From JBBDXS01 sp964418365 (lineage in GTDB: Bacteria; Chloroflexota; Dehalococcoidia; DSTF01; RBG-16-68-14): a DNA stretch of 18,304 bases. The notes beneath the pieces were generated by a model that saw nothing but the letters and a program-made list of their open reading frames with translations, searched no databases and was not told the origin of the DNA. A program made the translations under genes and the position numbers. The number at the start of each line of letters is the position of its first letter. The first letter of the stretch is position 1. Below, piece after piece: positions 6,496 to 12,213 of this stretch. The stretch is from positions 1-18,304 of the forward strand of contig CAYQLM010000060.1 of assembly GCA_964418365.1 (NCBI GenBank). Reading direction: 5' to 3'.

Positions 6496-7182
6496 ATGAC
6501 GACACATGAGCTAGGGAAGGCGCTGACGCAGGCAAGGACTGCCCGCGGGCTCACCCTCACCGACGTCGAGCGCGACACACGGATCTCCAGCAAGTACATC
6601 CAGGCGTTGGAAGAAGGGCAGCTCGAAACGCTGCCGGCGCCGGTGTACGCGCGCGCGTTCATGCGGACGTACGCGCAGTATCTAGGGCTCAACGCGCGCG
6701 AGCTGGTGCAGCAGATGCCGGGCGCCCGTCCGGAGCCCGAGCTGCCGCCGCTGCCGGACGTCGCCCGGGAGGTGGGCGCGCCGCTCATCTCGCCGAGCTG
6801 GGTCGTGGCGTGCCTCATCATCGTGGCGCTTGTTGGCGTCGGTATCGTGCTGTTCTGGAATCGCGGCGGCAACAGCGGCGGCGAAACCGTGCGCTCGCAG
6901 CCGCAGCCGACGGCGCAGCTTGTCGGTCAGGGGGCGGAACAATCGCAGTCGCCGGGCGGGCAAGCGCCCTCGACCGTCGTCGTCCTGCCCGGCAGCTTGC
7001 CGAACCTGCAGGGCGAAAACGTGCTCGCTGCGATCAGTGCCCTGGGGGATGCCGGGCTGAAGTACTTCGTCATCGAGATGAAGGGCGACAGTAGCCAGAA
7101 GCAGATCGTGATCCAGCAGAGCCCCTCGCCGGGGACGGCCGTGTCAAAGGGTGACACCGTAACGCTCGTCGTCGGGCGCTGA
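6496..7182 (+). CDS. RodZ-like HTH membrane protein with C-terminal PASTA domain
   Basis: Residues 1-75 are a HTH_25/RodZ-type helix-turn-helix: LGKALTQARTARGLTLTDVE, ISSKYIQALEEGQ, PAPVYARAFMRTYAQYLGL. A single membrane helix follows at about 102-121 (WVVACLIIVALVGVGIVLFW), then a low-complexity S/G/Q-rich linker, and a PASTA-like domain at about 167-228 (LPNLQGENVLAAISALGDAG ... QQSPSPGTAVSKGDTVTL). The N-terminus should be cytoplasmic and the PASTA domain extracytoplasmic. RodZ proteins link MreB to the envelope, and PASTA domains bind peptidoglycan or lipid II-like ligands in kinases and PBPs. The inferred role is therefore in cell shape or envelope sensing. The ATG 6496 start is supported by the intact HTH and the promoter 19 nt upstream. 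The gene is convergent with the DUF503 gene, with a 16-bp gap. Confidence 0.85.
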   Translation: MTTHELGKALTQARTARGLTLTDVERDTRISSKYIQALEEGQLETLPAPVYARAFMRTYAQYLGLNARELVQQMPGARPEPELPPLPDVAREVGAPLISPSWVVACLIIVALVGVGIVLFWNRGGNSGGETVRSQPQPTAQLVGQGAEQSQSPGGQAPSTVVVLPGSLPNLQGENVLAAISALGDAGLKYFVIEMKGDSSQKQIVIQQSPSPGTAVSKGDTVTLVVGR

Positions 7183-7198
7183 TCGGGCGGCAGACCCG

Positions 7199-7492
7199 CT
7201 AGAACGCCGGCGTCACGTCGATCTCGCTCTCCAGCAATTCGGCATCGAGGCGCTGGTGCTGGACGAATGCGATGACGTTGTCGAGCGTCTCTCGCGCGTG
7301 GCGGGCCTCATTCGAAACGCAACTGATGCCGAGCGTTGCGACCTGCCAGCGCTCGAGTTCGCCTACCTCCGCCACGGCGACGTGGAACTTGTTCCGCACG
7401 CGGCTGGCGATCGATTGGACGACCTGACGCTTGTCTTTGAGCGAGGCGTTCTCCGGCATGCGCAGAGTGAGACGGCAAACGCCCACAAACAT
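7199..7492 (-). CDS. DUF503 (YlxP-like) protein
   Basis: The 97-residue product begins MFVGVCRLTLRMPENASLKD-KRQ, the signature of the DUF503/YlxP family, continues with RNKFHVAVAEVGELERWQVA, and ends in the usual ferredoxin-like fold region. Family members are about 90-100 residues and are often found near ribosome-maturation or translation genes (in Bacillus, the nusA-infB-rbfA operon). The biochemical function is not firmly established. The start at ATG 7492 matches the family N-terminus. AAGGAA lies about 14 nt upstream, overlapping the scpB stop, so translation is probably coupled. It is the last gene of the zinc ribbon-AmaP-ScpB operon. Confidence 0.88.
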   Translation of the reverse strand: MFVGVCRLTLRMPENASLKDKRQVVQSIASRVRNKFHVAVAEVGELERWQVATLGISCVSNEARHARETLDNVIAFVQHQRLDAELLESEIDVTPAF

Positions 7493-7510
7493 CAGGGAGG
7501 CCGGCGTTCC

Positions 7511-8164
7511 TTAGGATTCGCTGGCTTCAGGTGCAGCTAGCTCATCGGCCGCCGATTCGTCGGGCTGGTGGGCGGAGCCGTTGCCTGACGGCCCCAGCTG
7601 AGGCAGCTCCGGCAGGTCGGGGAGAGGCGGCAGGTCGTCCGTGCGCTGGAGGCCGAAGTACTGGAGGAAGCGCACCGTGGGCGCGAAGAGCACGGGGCGC
7701 CCCGGGCCCGGCGCCCGGGCGACCTCCTCGATCAGGCCGCGCGCTTCCAGCGTCGCTACGGCGTGGTCGGAGTTGACACCGCGGACCGCCTCGATCGTGG
7801 TGCGGGTAACCGGATGGCGGTAGGCGATGATCGCCAGCGCCTCAAGCGAGGCGCGCGATAGGGTTCCGTGCTCCACTTCCATGAACTGCTCGATGTACGG
7901 GGCGGCGTCGGGGACGGTGGCGAGCTGCACGCGATCGCCCAGGCGCTGCACAAAGACGCCGCGCTCGTCGCGCATCCCCACGAGCGCGTCGATGGCGTTC
8001 TCGGCCTGCTTCTTGGTCACGCCGAGGCTCTTCGCGAGCGTGCCGATCTCCTGCGGCTCTCCGGCGATGAAGAGCAAGCTCTCGATCACCGCTGGCAGGA
8101 GCTCAGGCTCCGGCGGGGCGATCCTCGGGCGGGCTTTCTGTAGCTGTACCACGGCTGCTCTCAC
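7511..8164 (-). CDS. scpB: SMC-Scp complex subunit ScpB
   Basis: ScpB is the kleisin-interacting winged-helix subunit of the bacterial condensin SMC-ScpA-ScpB, needed for chromosome segregation. The product shows LLPAVIESLLFIAGEP at the start of the first winged helix, LGVTKKQAENAIDAL, GVFVQRLGDRVQLAT, the highly conserved SRASLEALAIIAYRHPVTR with VRGVNSD, and LIEEVARAPGPGRPVLF with FLQYFGL in the second winged helix. A proline-rich acidic tail of about 40 residues follows. The start is uncertain. GTG 8164 and GTG 8152 both lie inside the 3' end of the AmaP-like gene (overlap up to 62 nt) and neither has a good Shine-Dalgarno. A later start near GTG 8089 would trim into the first conserved helix. 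scpA is not in the window. Confidence 0.93.
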   Translation of the reverse strand: MRAAVVQLQKARPRIAPPEPELLPAVIESLLFIAGEPQEIGTLAKSLGVTKKQAENAIDALVGMRDERGVFVQRLGDRVQLATVPDAAPYIEQFMEVEHGTLSRASLEALAIIAYRHPVTRTTIEAVRGVNSDHAVATLEARGLIEEVARAPGPGRPVLFAPTVRFLQYFGLQRTDDLPPLPDLPELPQLGPSGNGSAHQPDESAADELAAPEASES

Positions 8165-8801
8165 TGCTGGGCGATGCGCTTGTTCCGGGTGTCATTGGGG
8201 CGGGCGGCGCAAATGGGTTGCGTGTTACTGCCGGCGGGACGCTGGCTGCCGCGGTGCTCGAACTGAGACCGCGGAAATGGACCTTGGCCTGAGGCGGCGA
8301 TGCGAGCTCGACGCCCAGGCGAACTTCGATGACGTCGCGCGCTCGACGGCAAGCGGCGTCGGTCACGGCAGCCAGATCGGCGTCCGAGGCGATGTACAGC
8401 TCCAGCCGCGCCTCTGCCTTGCCGCCGCGCGAGGCGACGGCGACCTGCACGTCCCGCAGGCCCGGCATGCCGCGCAGCTCTTCTTCCAGGCGCTGCTGGA
8501 CTTCGTGGGTGCCGATGCGCACGTCGCCGGAGCCGGCTTGCGCCACATGCACGCTGCCGCTTTCGGGCGGCGCCAGCTCGAGAATGAGCAGCATGACGCC
8601 GAGCAGCGCGAAGATGAGCCCGCCGAAAGTGACGACGAGCTTTGTGCCAGTGTTGTTGTGGTCGTTTAGGTAGCCGGCGAAGTCGCCGAGCTTATCGATG
8701 CTCTGATCGGGCGCGCCCCAGGCGAAGAGGATGACGAAGATGGCGAGAGAGATCCAAGCGAGTCCGATGACGATGATGATGGTGCGGTTGGTGACATCCA
8801 T
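8103..8801 (-). CDS. AmaP-like alkaline-shock membrane anchor protein
   Basis: The product (232 residues) has two membrane helices (about 7-28 and 54-76) joined by a short loop. An Asp23-like soluble domain follows (about 82-175; VRIGTHEVQQRLEEELRGMP, VQVAVASRGGKAEARLELYI), then a low-complexity Ser/Pro/Ala tail. This is the layout of AmaP, which anchors Asp23 at the membrane in firmicutes; the Asp23-family partner is not in the window. The last 20 codons overlap scpB in another frame, and the low complexity of the tail suggests the overlap is tolerated. The ATG 8801 lacks a Shine-Dalgarno, but a near-consensus promoter lies just upstream that would start transcription about 4-5 nt before it. 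Confidence 0.7.
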   Translation of the reverse strand: MDVTNRTIIIVIGLAWISLAIFVILFAWGAPDQSIDKLGDFAGYLNDHNNTGTKLVVTFGGLIFALLGVMLLILELAPPESGSVHVAQAGSGDVRIGTHEVQQRLEEELRGMPGLRDVQVAVASRGGKAEARLELYIASDADLAAVTDAACRRARDVIEVRLGVELASPPQAKVHFRGLSSSTAAASVPPAVTRNPFAPPAPMTPGTSASPSSESSRGTATESPPEDRPAGA

Positions 8802-8812
8802 CGGCCGCAGCC

Positions 8813-8840
8813 ATCATAGCGTATGGCCTTTTGGTGTCAA
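8813..8840 (-). promoter_or_regulatory. Near-consensus sigma-70 promoter for the AmaP-like gene, overlapping a stop codon
   Basis: TTGACA (8840-8835), a 16-bp spacer and TATGAT (8818-8813) match the sigma-70 consensus at eleven of twelve positions. The TGA inside TTGACA is the stop codon of the zinc-ribbon gene. The expected transcription start is only about 4-5 nt before ATG 8801. Confidence 0.7.
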
Positions 8841-9016
8841 CGCGCAGCGAATGCGCGACGGGGACGCCGCGCGCGCACGGCCCGCGCGCGCGCCCGCGCG
8901 CTGAGCGCCGTAACCGGCGTGCGGCCGCAGGCGGTGAAACCGCAGACCGGGCAGGTGGCGCAGCCCTCCGCGTGGACGAGCGGGCCGCCGCAGTCGGGAC
9001 ATCGATGGCGCTTCAT
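8837..9016 (-). CDS. Small zinc-ribbon protein with basic tail (59 aa)
   Basis: An ATG at 9016, preceded by CGGAG with an 8-nt spacer, opens a 59-codon frame ending TGA 8839-8837. The product has CPDCGGPL (Cys6, Cys9), then GCATCPVCGFTACG (Cys19, Cys22, Cys25, Cys30), a four-cysteine zinc ribbon with extra cysteines, followed by an Arg/Ala-rich tail. The ribbon closely resembles the C-terminal zinc finger of B12-dependent (class II) ribonucleotide reductases, here as a free-standing small protein. A strong promoter lies upstream. The tail is encoded by an almost pure alternating G/C tract. Its role may be nucleic-acid or protein binding; I cannot name a function. It is the first gene of the operon leading to scpB. 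Confidence 0.75.
   Translation of the reverse strand: MKRHRCPDCGGPLVHAEGCATCPVCGFTACGRTPVTALSARARARAVRARRPRRAFAAR
8866..8902. repeat. Alternating CG/GC tract within the zinc-ribbon tail
   Basis: Runs such as GCGCGCGC and CCCGCGCGCGCGCCCGCGCG encode the Arg/Ala-rich C-terminus. The purine-pyrimidine alternation could adopt Z-DNA and is prone to slippage. Confidence 0.6.
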
Positions 9017-9054
9017 GGGTCTAGCTCCGATAGAATGTGCGTTCTTATAGGTCG

Positions 9055-9083
9055 ATAGTATCAGAACATCCGTGCGCTGTCAA
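9055..9083 (-). promoter_or_regulatory. Sigma-70 promoter of the zinc ribbon-AmaP-ScpB-DUF503 operon
   Basis: A perfect TTGACA (9083-9078), a 17-bp spacer and TACTAT (9060-9055) preceded by TGA (extended -10). Transcription would start near 9048, giving a 5' leader of about 30 nt with a CGGAG ribosome-binding site before ATG 9016. Confidence 0.75.
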
Positions 9084-9098
9084 GCCAGTCGAATGAAT

Positions 9099-9129
9099 GG
9101 TAGGGGGTCAGTCAAACTGACCCCCTACC
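9099..9129. terminator. Perfect 14-bp hairpin (GTAGGGG palindrome, copy 3)
   Basis: GGTAGGGGGTCAGT and ACTGACCCCCTACC are exact inverted complements around a CAA loop. It lies 17 nt past the stop of the nucleotidyltransferase gene and upstream of the zinc-ribbon promoter, so it probably insulates the two transcription units. No T-tract follows on the minus strand (ATTCATTC only). Confidence 0.65.
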
Positions 9130-9146
9130 GGGTGGCTGGTCGCAAG

Positions 9147-9800
9147 CTACGAGAGCTGCGCCAGCCAAGGGTGGCTGGGCTTGAGGAGGGAGATCGTGTC
9201 GTGCAGCCAAGAGCGCTGTTCACCGGCGAGGTGGGGGAGCAGCGCGGCGAAGTCGAGCTCGTCGTGGGGGCGCGGCCGCTTGGCCTTGTAGAAGAGCAGG
9301 ACTTCCGGGACCACCGTCGGCAGGCCCCAGCCGGACGGCTGGACGCATCGGCTCAGCGGCAGGGTGATGAGAGGCTTGCGTCTGAGGACCCAGTCGCCGC
9401 CCTCACGCTCGTTGAGTTGGACATCGAGGCCGAAGCCCTGTCCTCCGGCGTTGTCGACGCGGTCGGGGAGCTGCTCCCCTGTGACGGGATAGCGGGCATG
9501 GATGTGGGCAGGAAGCGTGAGAGGACGGCCGTTCCAGGGCTCGGCGGTGCCGCCATCGACCTGCATGTCGTGAGCAACCGTCTGCCAGCCGGCCATGTGC
9601 TCGAAGAACGCGCGGTGGTCGTCCTGAAAGATCACGATATCGACGTCGCCGTGATCGCGGGTATGGCGACCAAGCCAGGCGTCGACGGCCCAGCCGCCGC
9701 AGAGGAACCACGGCGCGCGAAAGGTGGCCATGAGGTCCGCAATGCGGGCGACGGATTCCGGGACGTGGTTCGTCGTTTGGTGAGAAACAGGCGTAGACAA
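9147..9800 (-). CDS. Aminoglycoside nucleotidyltransferase-like protein (ANT(2'')/AadA-type fold), TTG start
   Basis: The product (217 residues) carries the nucleotidyltransferase signature CGGWAVDAWLGRHTRDHGDV: Gly35-Gly36-Trp37 and the metal-binding Asp52 and Asp54. The same order (GGWA.D..LGR.TR.H.D.D) occurs in ANT(2'')-type aminoglycoside adenylyltransferases. Later segments (GFGLDVQLNEREGGDWVLRR, a VVPEVLLFYKAKRPRPHDELDF helix) fit the family. The start is TTG 9800: AAGGAG lies 9 nt upstream (9815-9810), and no ATG occurs before residue 24, which is already close to the fold. Transfer of a nucleotide to a small hydroxylated molecule is likely. Antibiotic resistance is possible but not shown, because many environmental relatives have unknown substrates. 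It is preceded by an unusual leader with a short peptide. Confidence 0.85.
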   Translation of the reverse strand: MSTPVSHQTTNHVPESVARIADLMATFRAPWFLCGGWAVDAWLGRHTRDHGDVDIVIFQDDHRAFFEHMAGWQTVAHDMQVDGGTAEPWNGRPLTLPAHIHARYPVTGEQLPDRVDNAGGQGFGLDVQLNEREGGDWVLRRKPLITLPLSRCVQPSGWGLPTVVPEVLLFYKAKRPRPHDELDFAALLPHLAGEQRSWLHDTISLLKPSHPWLAQLS

Positions 9801-9824
9801 CAGAAGATGCTCCTTACAGTAGGA

Positions 9825-9861
9825 CGCGCATCCACGGCCGGCGGCGCGTGGGATGGGCGCG
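9825..9861 (-). promoter_or_regulatory. Leader hairpin 3, just before the nucleotidyltransferase RBS
   Basis: In the minus-strand RNA, CGCG, CATC and CACG on the 5' side pair with CGTG, GATG and CGCG on the 3' side, with small left-side bulges. The hairpin ends about 9 nt before the AAGGAG of the nucleotidyltransferase gene, where it could act on ribosome access. Confidence 0.45.
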
Positions 9862-9870
9862 ATATGAAAC

Positions 9871-9899
9871 GACAGTCGGGCAGGAGCGCACCCGATGTC
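9871..9899 (-). promoter_or_regulatory. Leader hairpin 2
   Basis: GACA-TCGGG on the 5' side pairs with CCCGA-(C)-TGTC on the 3' side around a 10-nt loop: nine pairs with one bulged base. It shares one base with hairpin 1, so the two helices abut and may compete or stack. Confidence 0.45.
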
Positions 9900-9928
9900 G
9901 AGCGGAGGTTGTAGTTTTAGGCCGCTCG
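9899..9928 (-). promoter_or_regulatory. Leader hairpin 1, overlapping the end of the leader peptide
   Basis: CGAGCGG (minus strand, inside codons 13-15 of the leader peptide) pairs perfectly with CCGCTCG downstream of its stop codon, a 7-bp stem with a 16-nt loop. A ribosome paused at the end of the leader peptide would prevent this stem forming. Confidence 0.5.
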
Positions 9929-9964
9929 GACCTCGGGGCGCATCTGGAGTGCTGTTGTCCTCAT
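9917..9964 (-). CDS. Putative 15-residue leader peptide upstream of the nucleotidyltransferase
   Basis: ATG 9964 is preceded by GGGAGG with a 6-nt spacer, one of the best ribosome-binding sites in the window. It opens a frame of only 15 codons, MRTTALQMRPEVRAA, ending in TAA. An extended -10 promoter candidate lies 35 nt upstream. The last codons form one arm of an RNA hairpin, and two more hairpins follow before the nucleotidyltransferase start 116 nt further on. The layout resembles attenuation or translational leader peptides known upstream of antibiotic-resistance genes. It could also be the surviving 5' end of a lost gene. No homologue is recognised. Confidence 0.5.
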   Translation of the reverse strand: MRTTALQMRPEVRAA

Positions 9965-9998
9965 GATGGACCTCCCTTGTGTGGATAGAGTTGTGCGG

Positions 9999-10007
9999 AG
10001 TATAGCA
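9999..10007 (-). promoter_or_regulatory. Extended -10 promoter candidate for the leader peptide/nucleotidyltransferase transcript
   Basis: TGCTATACT on the minus strand is TGn plus TATACT (five of six to TATAAT). No -35 is recognisable. Transcription would start near 9992, about 28 nt before the leader-peptide ATG. Confidence 0.5.
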
Positions 10008-10063
10008 CAGCGACGAGAAGGGCCCACTACCGAATGAATCTAAGCGGGCGGATGCGGACGCGG

Positions 10064-10909
10064 CTAGCGGGCCTTGGCCAGCTCCGGCCGTCCCGACCAC
10101 ACCCAGGCCAGGTTGGTGCGGCTGACGCCCATCAGGGCACCGTGGAGGGACTTCGGGTGGATGAAGAGGCCCTCGGGGTTGTGCTCGTCCTGGCGGCGGG
10201 CGAAGCGGGCGTTGTGGCGCTCGAGACGCTCGATTATAGCCCTCACGTCGTCGGTCTCGACGTAGCACATGTAGATCGACTGGCCGTGCTTGGCGGCGAA
10301 GCGTCCCATGGCGCGCTCGGGGTCGGTGATCTGCGACAGCTCGATGCGGTCGAGGCGGGCGGGCGGGTCGAAGAGCGTGAGCTGGCCTTTGTAGCCGTAG
10401 TCCTTGCTGGCGAGCGGCGAGAACTTGCTCGCGTCCAGGCCGAAGGTGTCGGCGTAGAACGCAGCCGCGGCCTTGTGGTCGTCCACGATGTTCGTCACTT
10501 CGTACAGCCACGTAATGAGACCGGCCGGCGTTCGCTCGGCGTCAGGTGAGAGCACCATGCGCAGGCCGGGCGTTTGCGTCGGCTCGATGAACACCTGCCC
10601 CGCCTCCTCGCGCCAGAGGATGCCCTTCGACGAGAGGCGCGAACAGAGGGCGGACAGGTTCGGCGTCGAGAAGCCGGCAGCGAAGAGGCCTTCACCCCAG
10701 CGGTCGAGGTGCGAGCGCACGAGGCCCCCGCCGTCCGGCTGGAGCAGCTCGAACTCACTGCTGCCGGCCTGCATGACGGTTCGCGCAGCACCGAGCACCG
10801 CGACCTTGTCCTCGCGCACCTTCTCCGCGCCCAGCAGATCGCGGAAGGTGCGCTCTGCGGCTGATCTGTCCTCGACGGCGAGTTGGATGCGATCGACACG
10901 GCTTAGCAT
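10064..10909 (-). CDS. VOC-superfamily (glyoxalase/dioxygenase-like) protein, two tandem domains
   Basis: The 281-residue product has two vicinal-oxygen-chelate modules. The first runs from VDRIQLAVEDRSAAERTF to GLRMVLSP (about 5-121). The second starts at TWLYEVTNIVDDHKAAAAFY and ends at GLFIHPKSLHGALMGVSR (about 133-268). Both have the beta-alpha-beta-beta-beta order of glyoxalase, extradiol dioxygenase or methylmalonyl-CoA epimerase folds. Conserved metal ligands cannot be assigned with certainty by eye; His in VTNIVDDH and the Glu/His positions near the domain ends are candidates. The start ATG 10909 is supported by GAGGAG 7 nt upstream and by a promoter candidate. The substrate is unknown. 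The next gene downstream on the strand, the nucleotidyltransferase, has its own promoter. Confidence 0.85.
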   Translation of the reverse strand: MLSRVDRIQLAVEDRSAAERTFRDLLGAEKVREDKVAVLGAARTVMQAGSSEFELLQPDGGGLVRSHLDRWGEGLFAAGFSTPNLSALCSRLSSKGILWREEAGQVFIEPTQTPGLRMVLSPDAERTPAGLITWLYEVTNIVDDHKAAAAFYADTFGLDASKFSPLASKDYGYKGQLTLFDPPARLDRIELSQITDPERAMGRFAAKHGQSIYMCYVETDDVRAIIERLERHNARFARRQDEHNPEGLFIHPKSLHGALMGVSRTNLAWVWSGRPELAKAR

Positions 10910-10938
10910 AGCGTTCTCCTCTCGATTGGGGCGGCATT

Positions 10939-10967
10939 AGGGTAGTCCCGCGGATACCAGTCGTCAA
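10939..10967 (-). promoter_or_regulatory. Candidate promoter of the VOC gene
   Basis: TTGACG (10967-10962), a 17-bp spacer and TACCCT (10944-10939). The -35 matches the consensus at five of six positions; the -10 keeps only the TANNNT frame. Transcription would start about 20 nt before ATG 10909. Confidence 0.45.
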
Positions 10968-10975
10968 GCGTCTGG

Positions 10976-10981
10976 TACGCT
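10976..10981 (+). promoter_or_regulatory. Candidate -10 for a leaderless VTT-protein transcript
   Basis: TACGCT (TANNNT) ends 6 nt before the GTG start at 10988, and there is no Shine-Dalgarno. This spacing is typical of leaderless genes in other phyla. No -35 is evident. Confidence 0.3.
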
Positions 10982-10987
10982 GACGGC

Positions 10988-11740
10988 GTGGAACACGCAC
11001 CGGACGCTGATCTCCACGATTCGACGCTGAAGACGATTGAGGCGGACATCGAGGCCGTCCAGGAAGTCGTCGAGGAAGGCATCGAGGAAGTCGCGGAATC
11101 GGTTCCCTGGGCGGCCGTCGTGTACCGCTGGCTGGAGGGCCGGCTCCCCAAGAGCCGCCGCGGGAGGATGATCGTGGCGATCATCCTCGGCCTGCTGTTC
11201 CTGGTCCCGTCCGTCGGGCTGCTGGTGGTGACGCTGGTCGTACCGGACCTGACGAAGCACCTGGAGAGCTTCGGCTATGCCGGCGTCTTCCTTGCGAACC
11301 TCGCGAGCACGGCGACGGTGTTCATTCCGGTGCCGGGCCTCACGGCCGCTGGCCAGACGCTGATCGTTACGCAGGCGAAGAACCTCAACCCGATAGCCGT
11401 CGGCCTGCTGGGCGGCACGGGGATGGCGCTCGGCGAGGTGACGGCGTACGCCGCGGGCGCCGCGGGCTCGGAGGCCGTCGAAGAGGGGCGGCTGCAGGTG
11501 CCGGCGCGCATCAGGAAGCCCGTGGAACGCATCGTCCACTGGGTGGACTGGCTGATGGACCACTATGGGTTCATCACCCTCCTGGTGCTCTCGGCCATCC
11601 CGAACCCGTTCTTTGAACTGGCGGGGCTTACCGCCGGCGCGTCCCGGATGAACTTCTGGCGCTTCATGATCGCCGTGCTGATCGGCAAGAACATCCGCGG
11701 CCTGCTGCTGGCCTTCGTGGGCAACAGCTGGCTGACGTAG
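10988..11740 (+). CDS. VTT-domain (DedA/SNARE-associated-like) integral membrane protein
   Basis: A soluble, acidic N-terminal helix (about 12-40) precedes a membrane helix (61-85) and a VTT core: FGYAGVFLANLASTATVFIPVPG (95-117), LNPIAVGLLGGTGMALGE (133-150), then HYGFITLLVLSAIPNPFFELAGLTAGASRMNF (192-223) and a final hydrophobic helix. The Pro-rich re-entrant FIPVPG and AIPNPFFE motifs mark VTT/DedA relatives, implicated in lipid scrambling or flippase activity and membrane homeostasis. The start GTG 10988 has no Shine-Dalgarno, and a TACGCT box lies 6 nt upstream. The gene is monocistronic, divergent from the VOC gene and convergent with the SnoaL-like gene. Confidence 0.85.
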   Translation: MEHAPDADLHDSTLKTIEADIEAVQEVVEEGIEEVAESVPWAAVVYRWLEGRLPKSRRGRMIVAIILGLLFLVPSVGLLVVTLVVPDLTKHLESFGYAGVFLANLASTATVFIPVPGLTAAGQTLIVTQAKNLNPIAVGLLGGTGMALGEVTAYAAGAAGSEAVEEGRLQVPARIRKPVERIVHWVDWLMDHYGFITLLVLSAIPNPFFELAGLTAGASRMNFWRFMIAVLIGKNIRGLLLAFVGNSWLT

Positions 11741-11790
11741 CGAGCGCCAAGGGTCAGGGTCAAGGAACAAACGTAATTCGCGAGAGTCCA

Positions 11791-11816
11791 GATTCCTCGC
11801 TGCGCTCGGAATGACA
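11791..11816 (+). repeat. Interspersed GATTC...TGACA repeat, short copy
   Basis: GATTCCTCGC followed directly by TGCGCTCGGAATGACA. It equals the long copy at 13718-13767 with its middle removed, and lies between two convergent genes. Confidence 0.75.
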
Positions 11817-11822
11817 ATGCCC

Positions 11823-11845
11823 GGGCGGCTCGCGAGCCGCCCCTA
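11823..11845. terminator. GTAGGGG-type palindrome (copy 4) overlapping the SnoaL-like stop
   Basis: GGGCGGCTCGCGAGCCGCCC (11823-11842) is a perfect 20-bp inverted repeat. On the minus strand the TAG just before it (11845-11843) is the stop of the SnoaL-like gene, giving TAGGGGCGGCTCGCG. It lies between convergent genes and may terminate both. Confidence 0.6.
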
Positions 11846-12205
11846 GACGCGGCGTTCGCCAGGAGCGTCTTCTGGAAGGCTCCGAACCTCCACGATTCTC
11901 CCGCCAGCGATGCGGTATACGCTCGCTGCTTTGCCGACGACCTCCTCGCCGGTACTCTGATCCTTGCCGCGAAACGTCCAGTGAATCGATACTTCGTCGC
12001 CGTTGGCAGACGCCCTATCGATCGTTACGTGGTAGCCAGGAAGACGCTCGATCCTTCCGACGATCAACTGACGGTATTCATCGAGGCTTAGTGTCTCATC
12101 CGGCCCGAAGATGACTGACGGCGCCACGACCTCGTCGAGGATTGCGAGGTTCCGATCATTGAGCTCATCGACGTAACGGCGGATGATCGCTTCGTTCTTG
12201 TCCAC
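11843..12205 (-). CDS. SnoaL-like/ester-cyclase-type protein of the NTF2-like superfamily (120 aa)
   Basis: The product has the cone-shaped NTF2-like pattern: an N-terminal helix (NEAIIRRYVDELNDRNLAIL), VVAPSVIF, a middle LDEYRQLIVGRIERLPGYHVTIDR, the strand DEVSIHWTFRGKDQSTGEE, and a closing IAGGRIVEVRSLPED. This is typical of SnoaL-like polyketide cyclase or steroid isomerase relatives, often annotated as ester cyclases. The substrate is unknown. The start is GTG 12205. There is no Shine-Dalgarno, and half of a GTAGGGG palindrome occupies the 23 bp between this gene and hom. The stop codon is part of another copy. It follows lysC and hom on the same strand but need not share their pathway. 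Confidence 0.8.
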   Translation of the reverse strand: MDKNEAIIRRYVDELNDRNLAILDEVVAPSVIFGPDETLSLDEYRQLIVGRIERLPGYHVTIDRASANGDEVSIHWTFRGKDQSTGEEVVGKAASVYRIAGGRIVEVRSLPEDAPGERRV

Positions 12206-12213
12206 GCGCGGCG

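Noticed and set aside
9072..9914. A 280-codon plus-strand frame
   Set aside because: It is antisense to the nucleotidyltransferase gene, begins within the promoter of the zinc-ribbon gene and has no motifs.
9801..10511. Upstream extension of the nucleotidyltransferase frame to base 10511 (454 codons)
   Set aside because: The extra part runs through the leader region and into the VOC gene in a wrong phase. AAGGAG before TTG 9800 and the domain boundary favour the short form.
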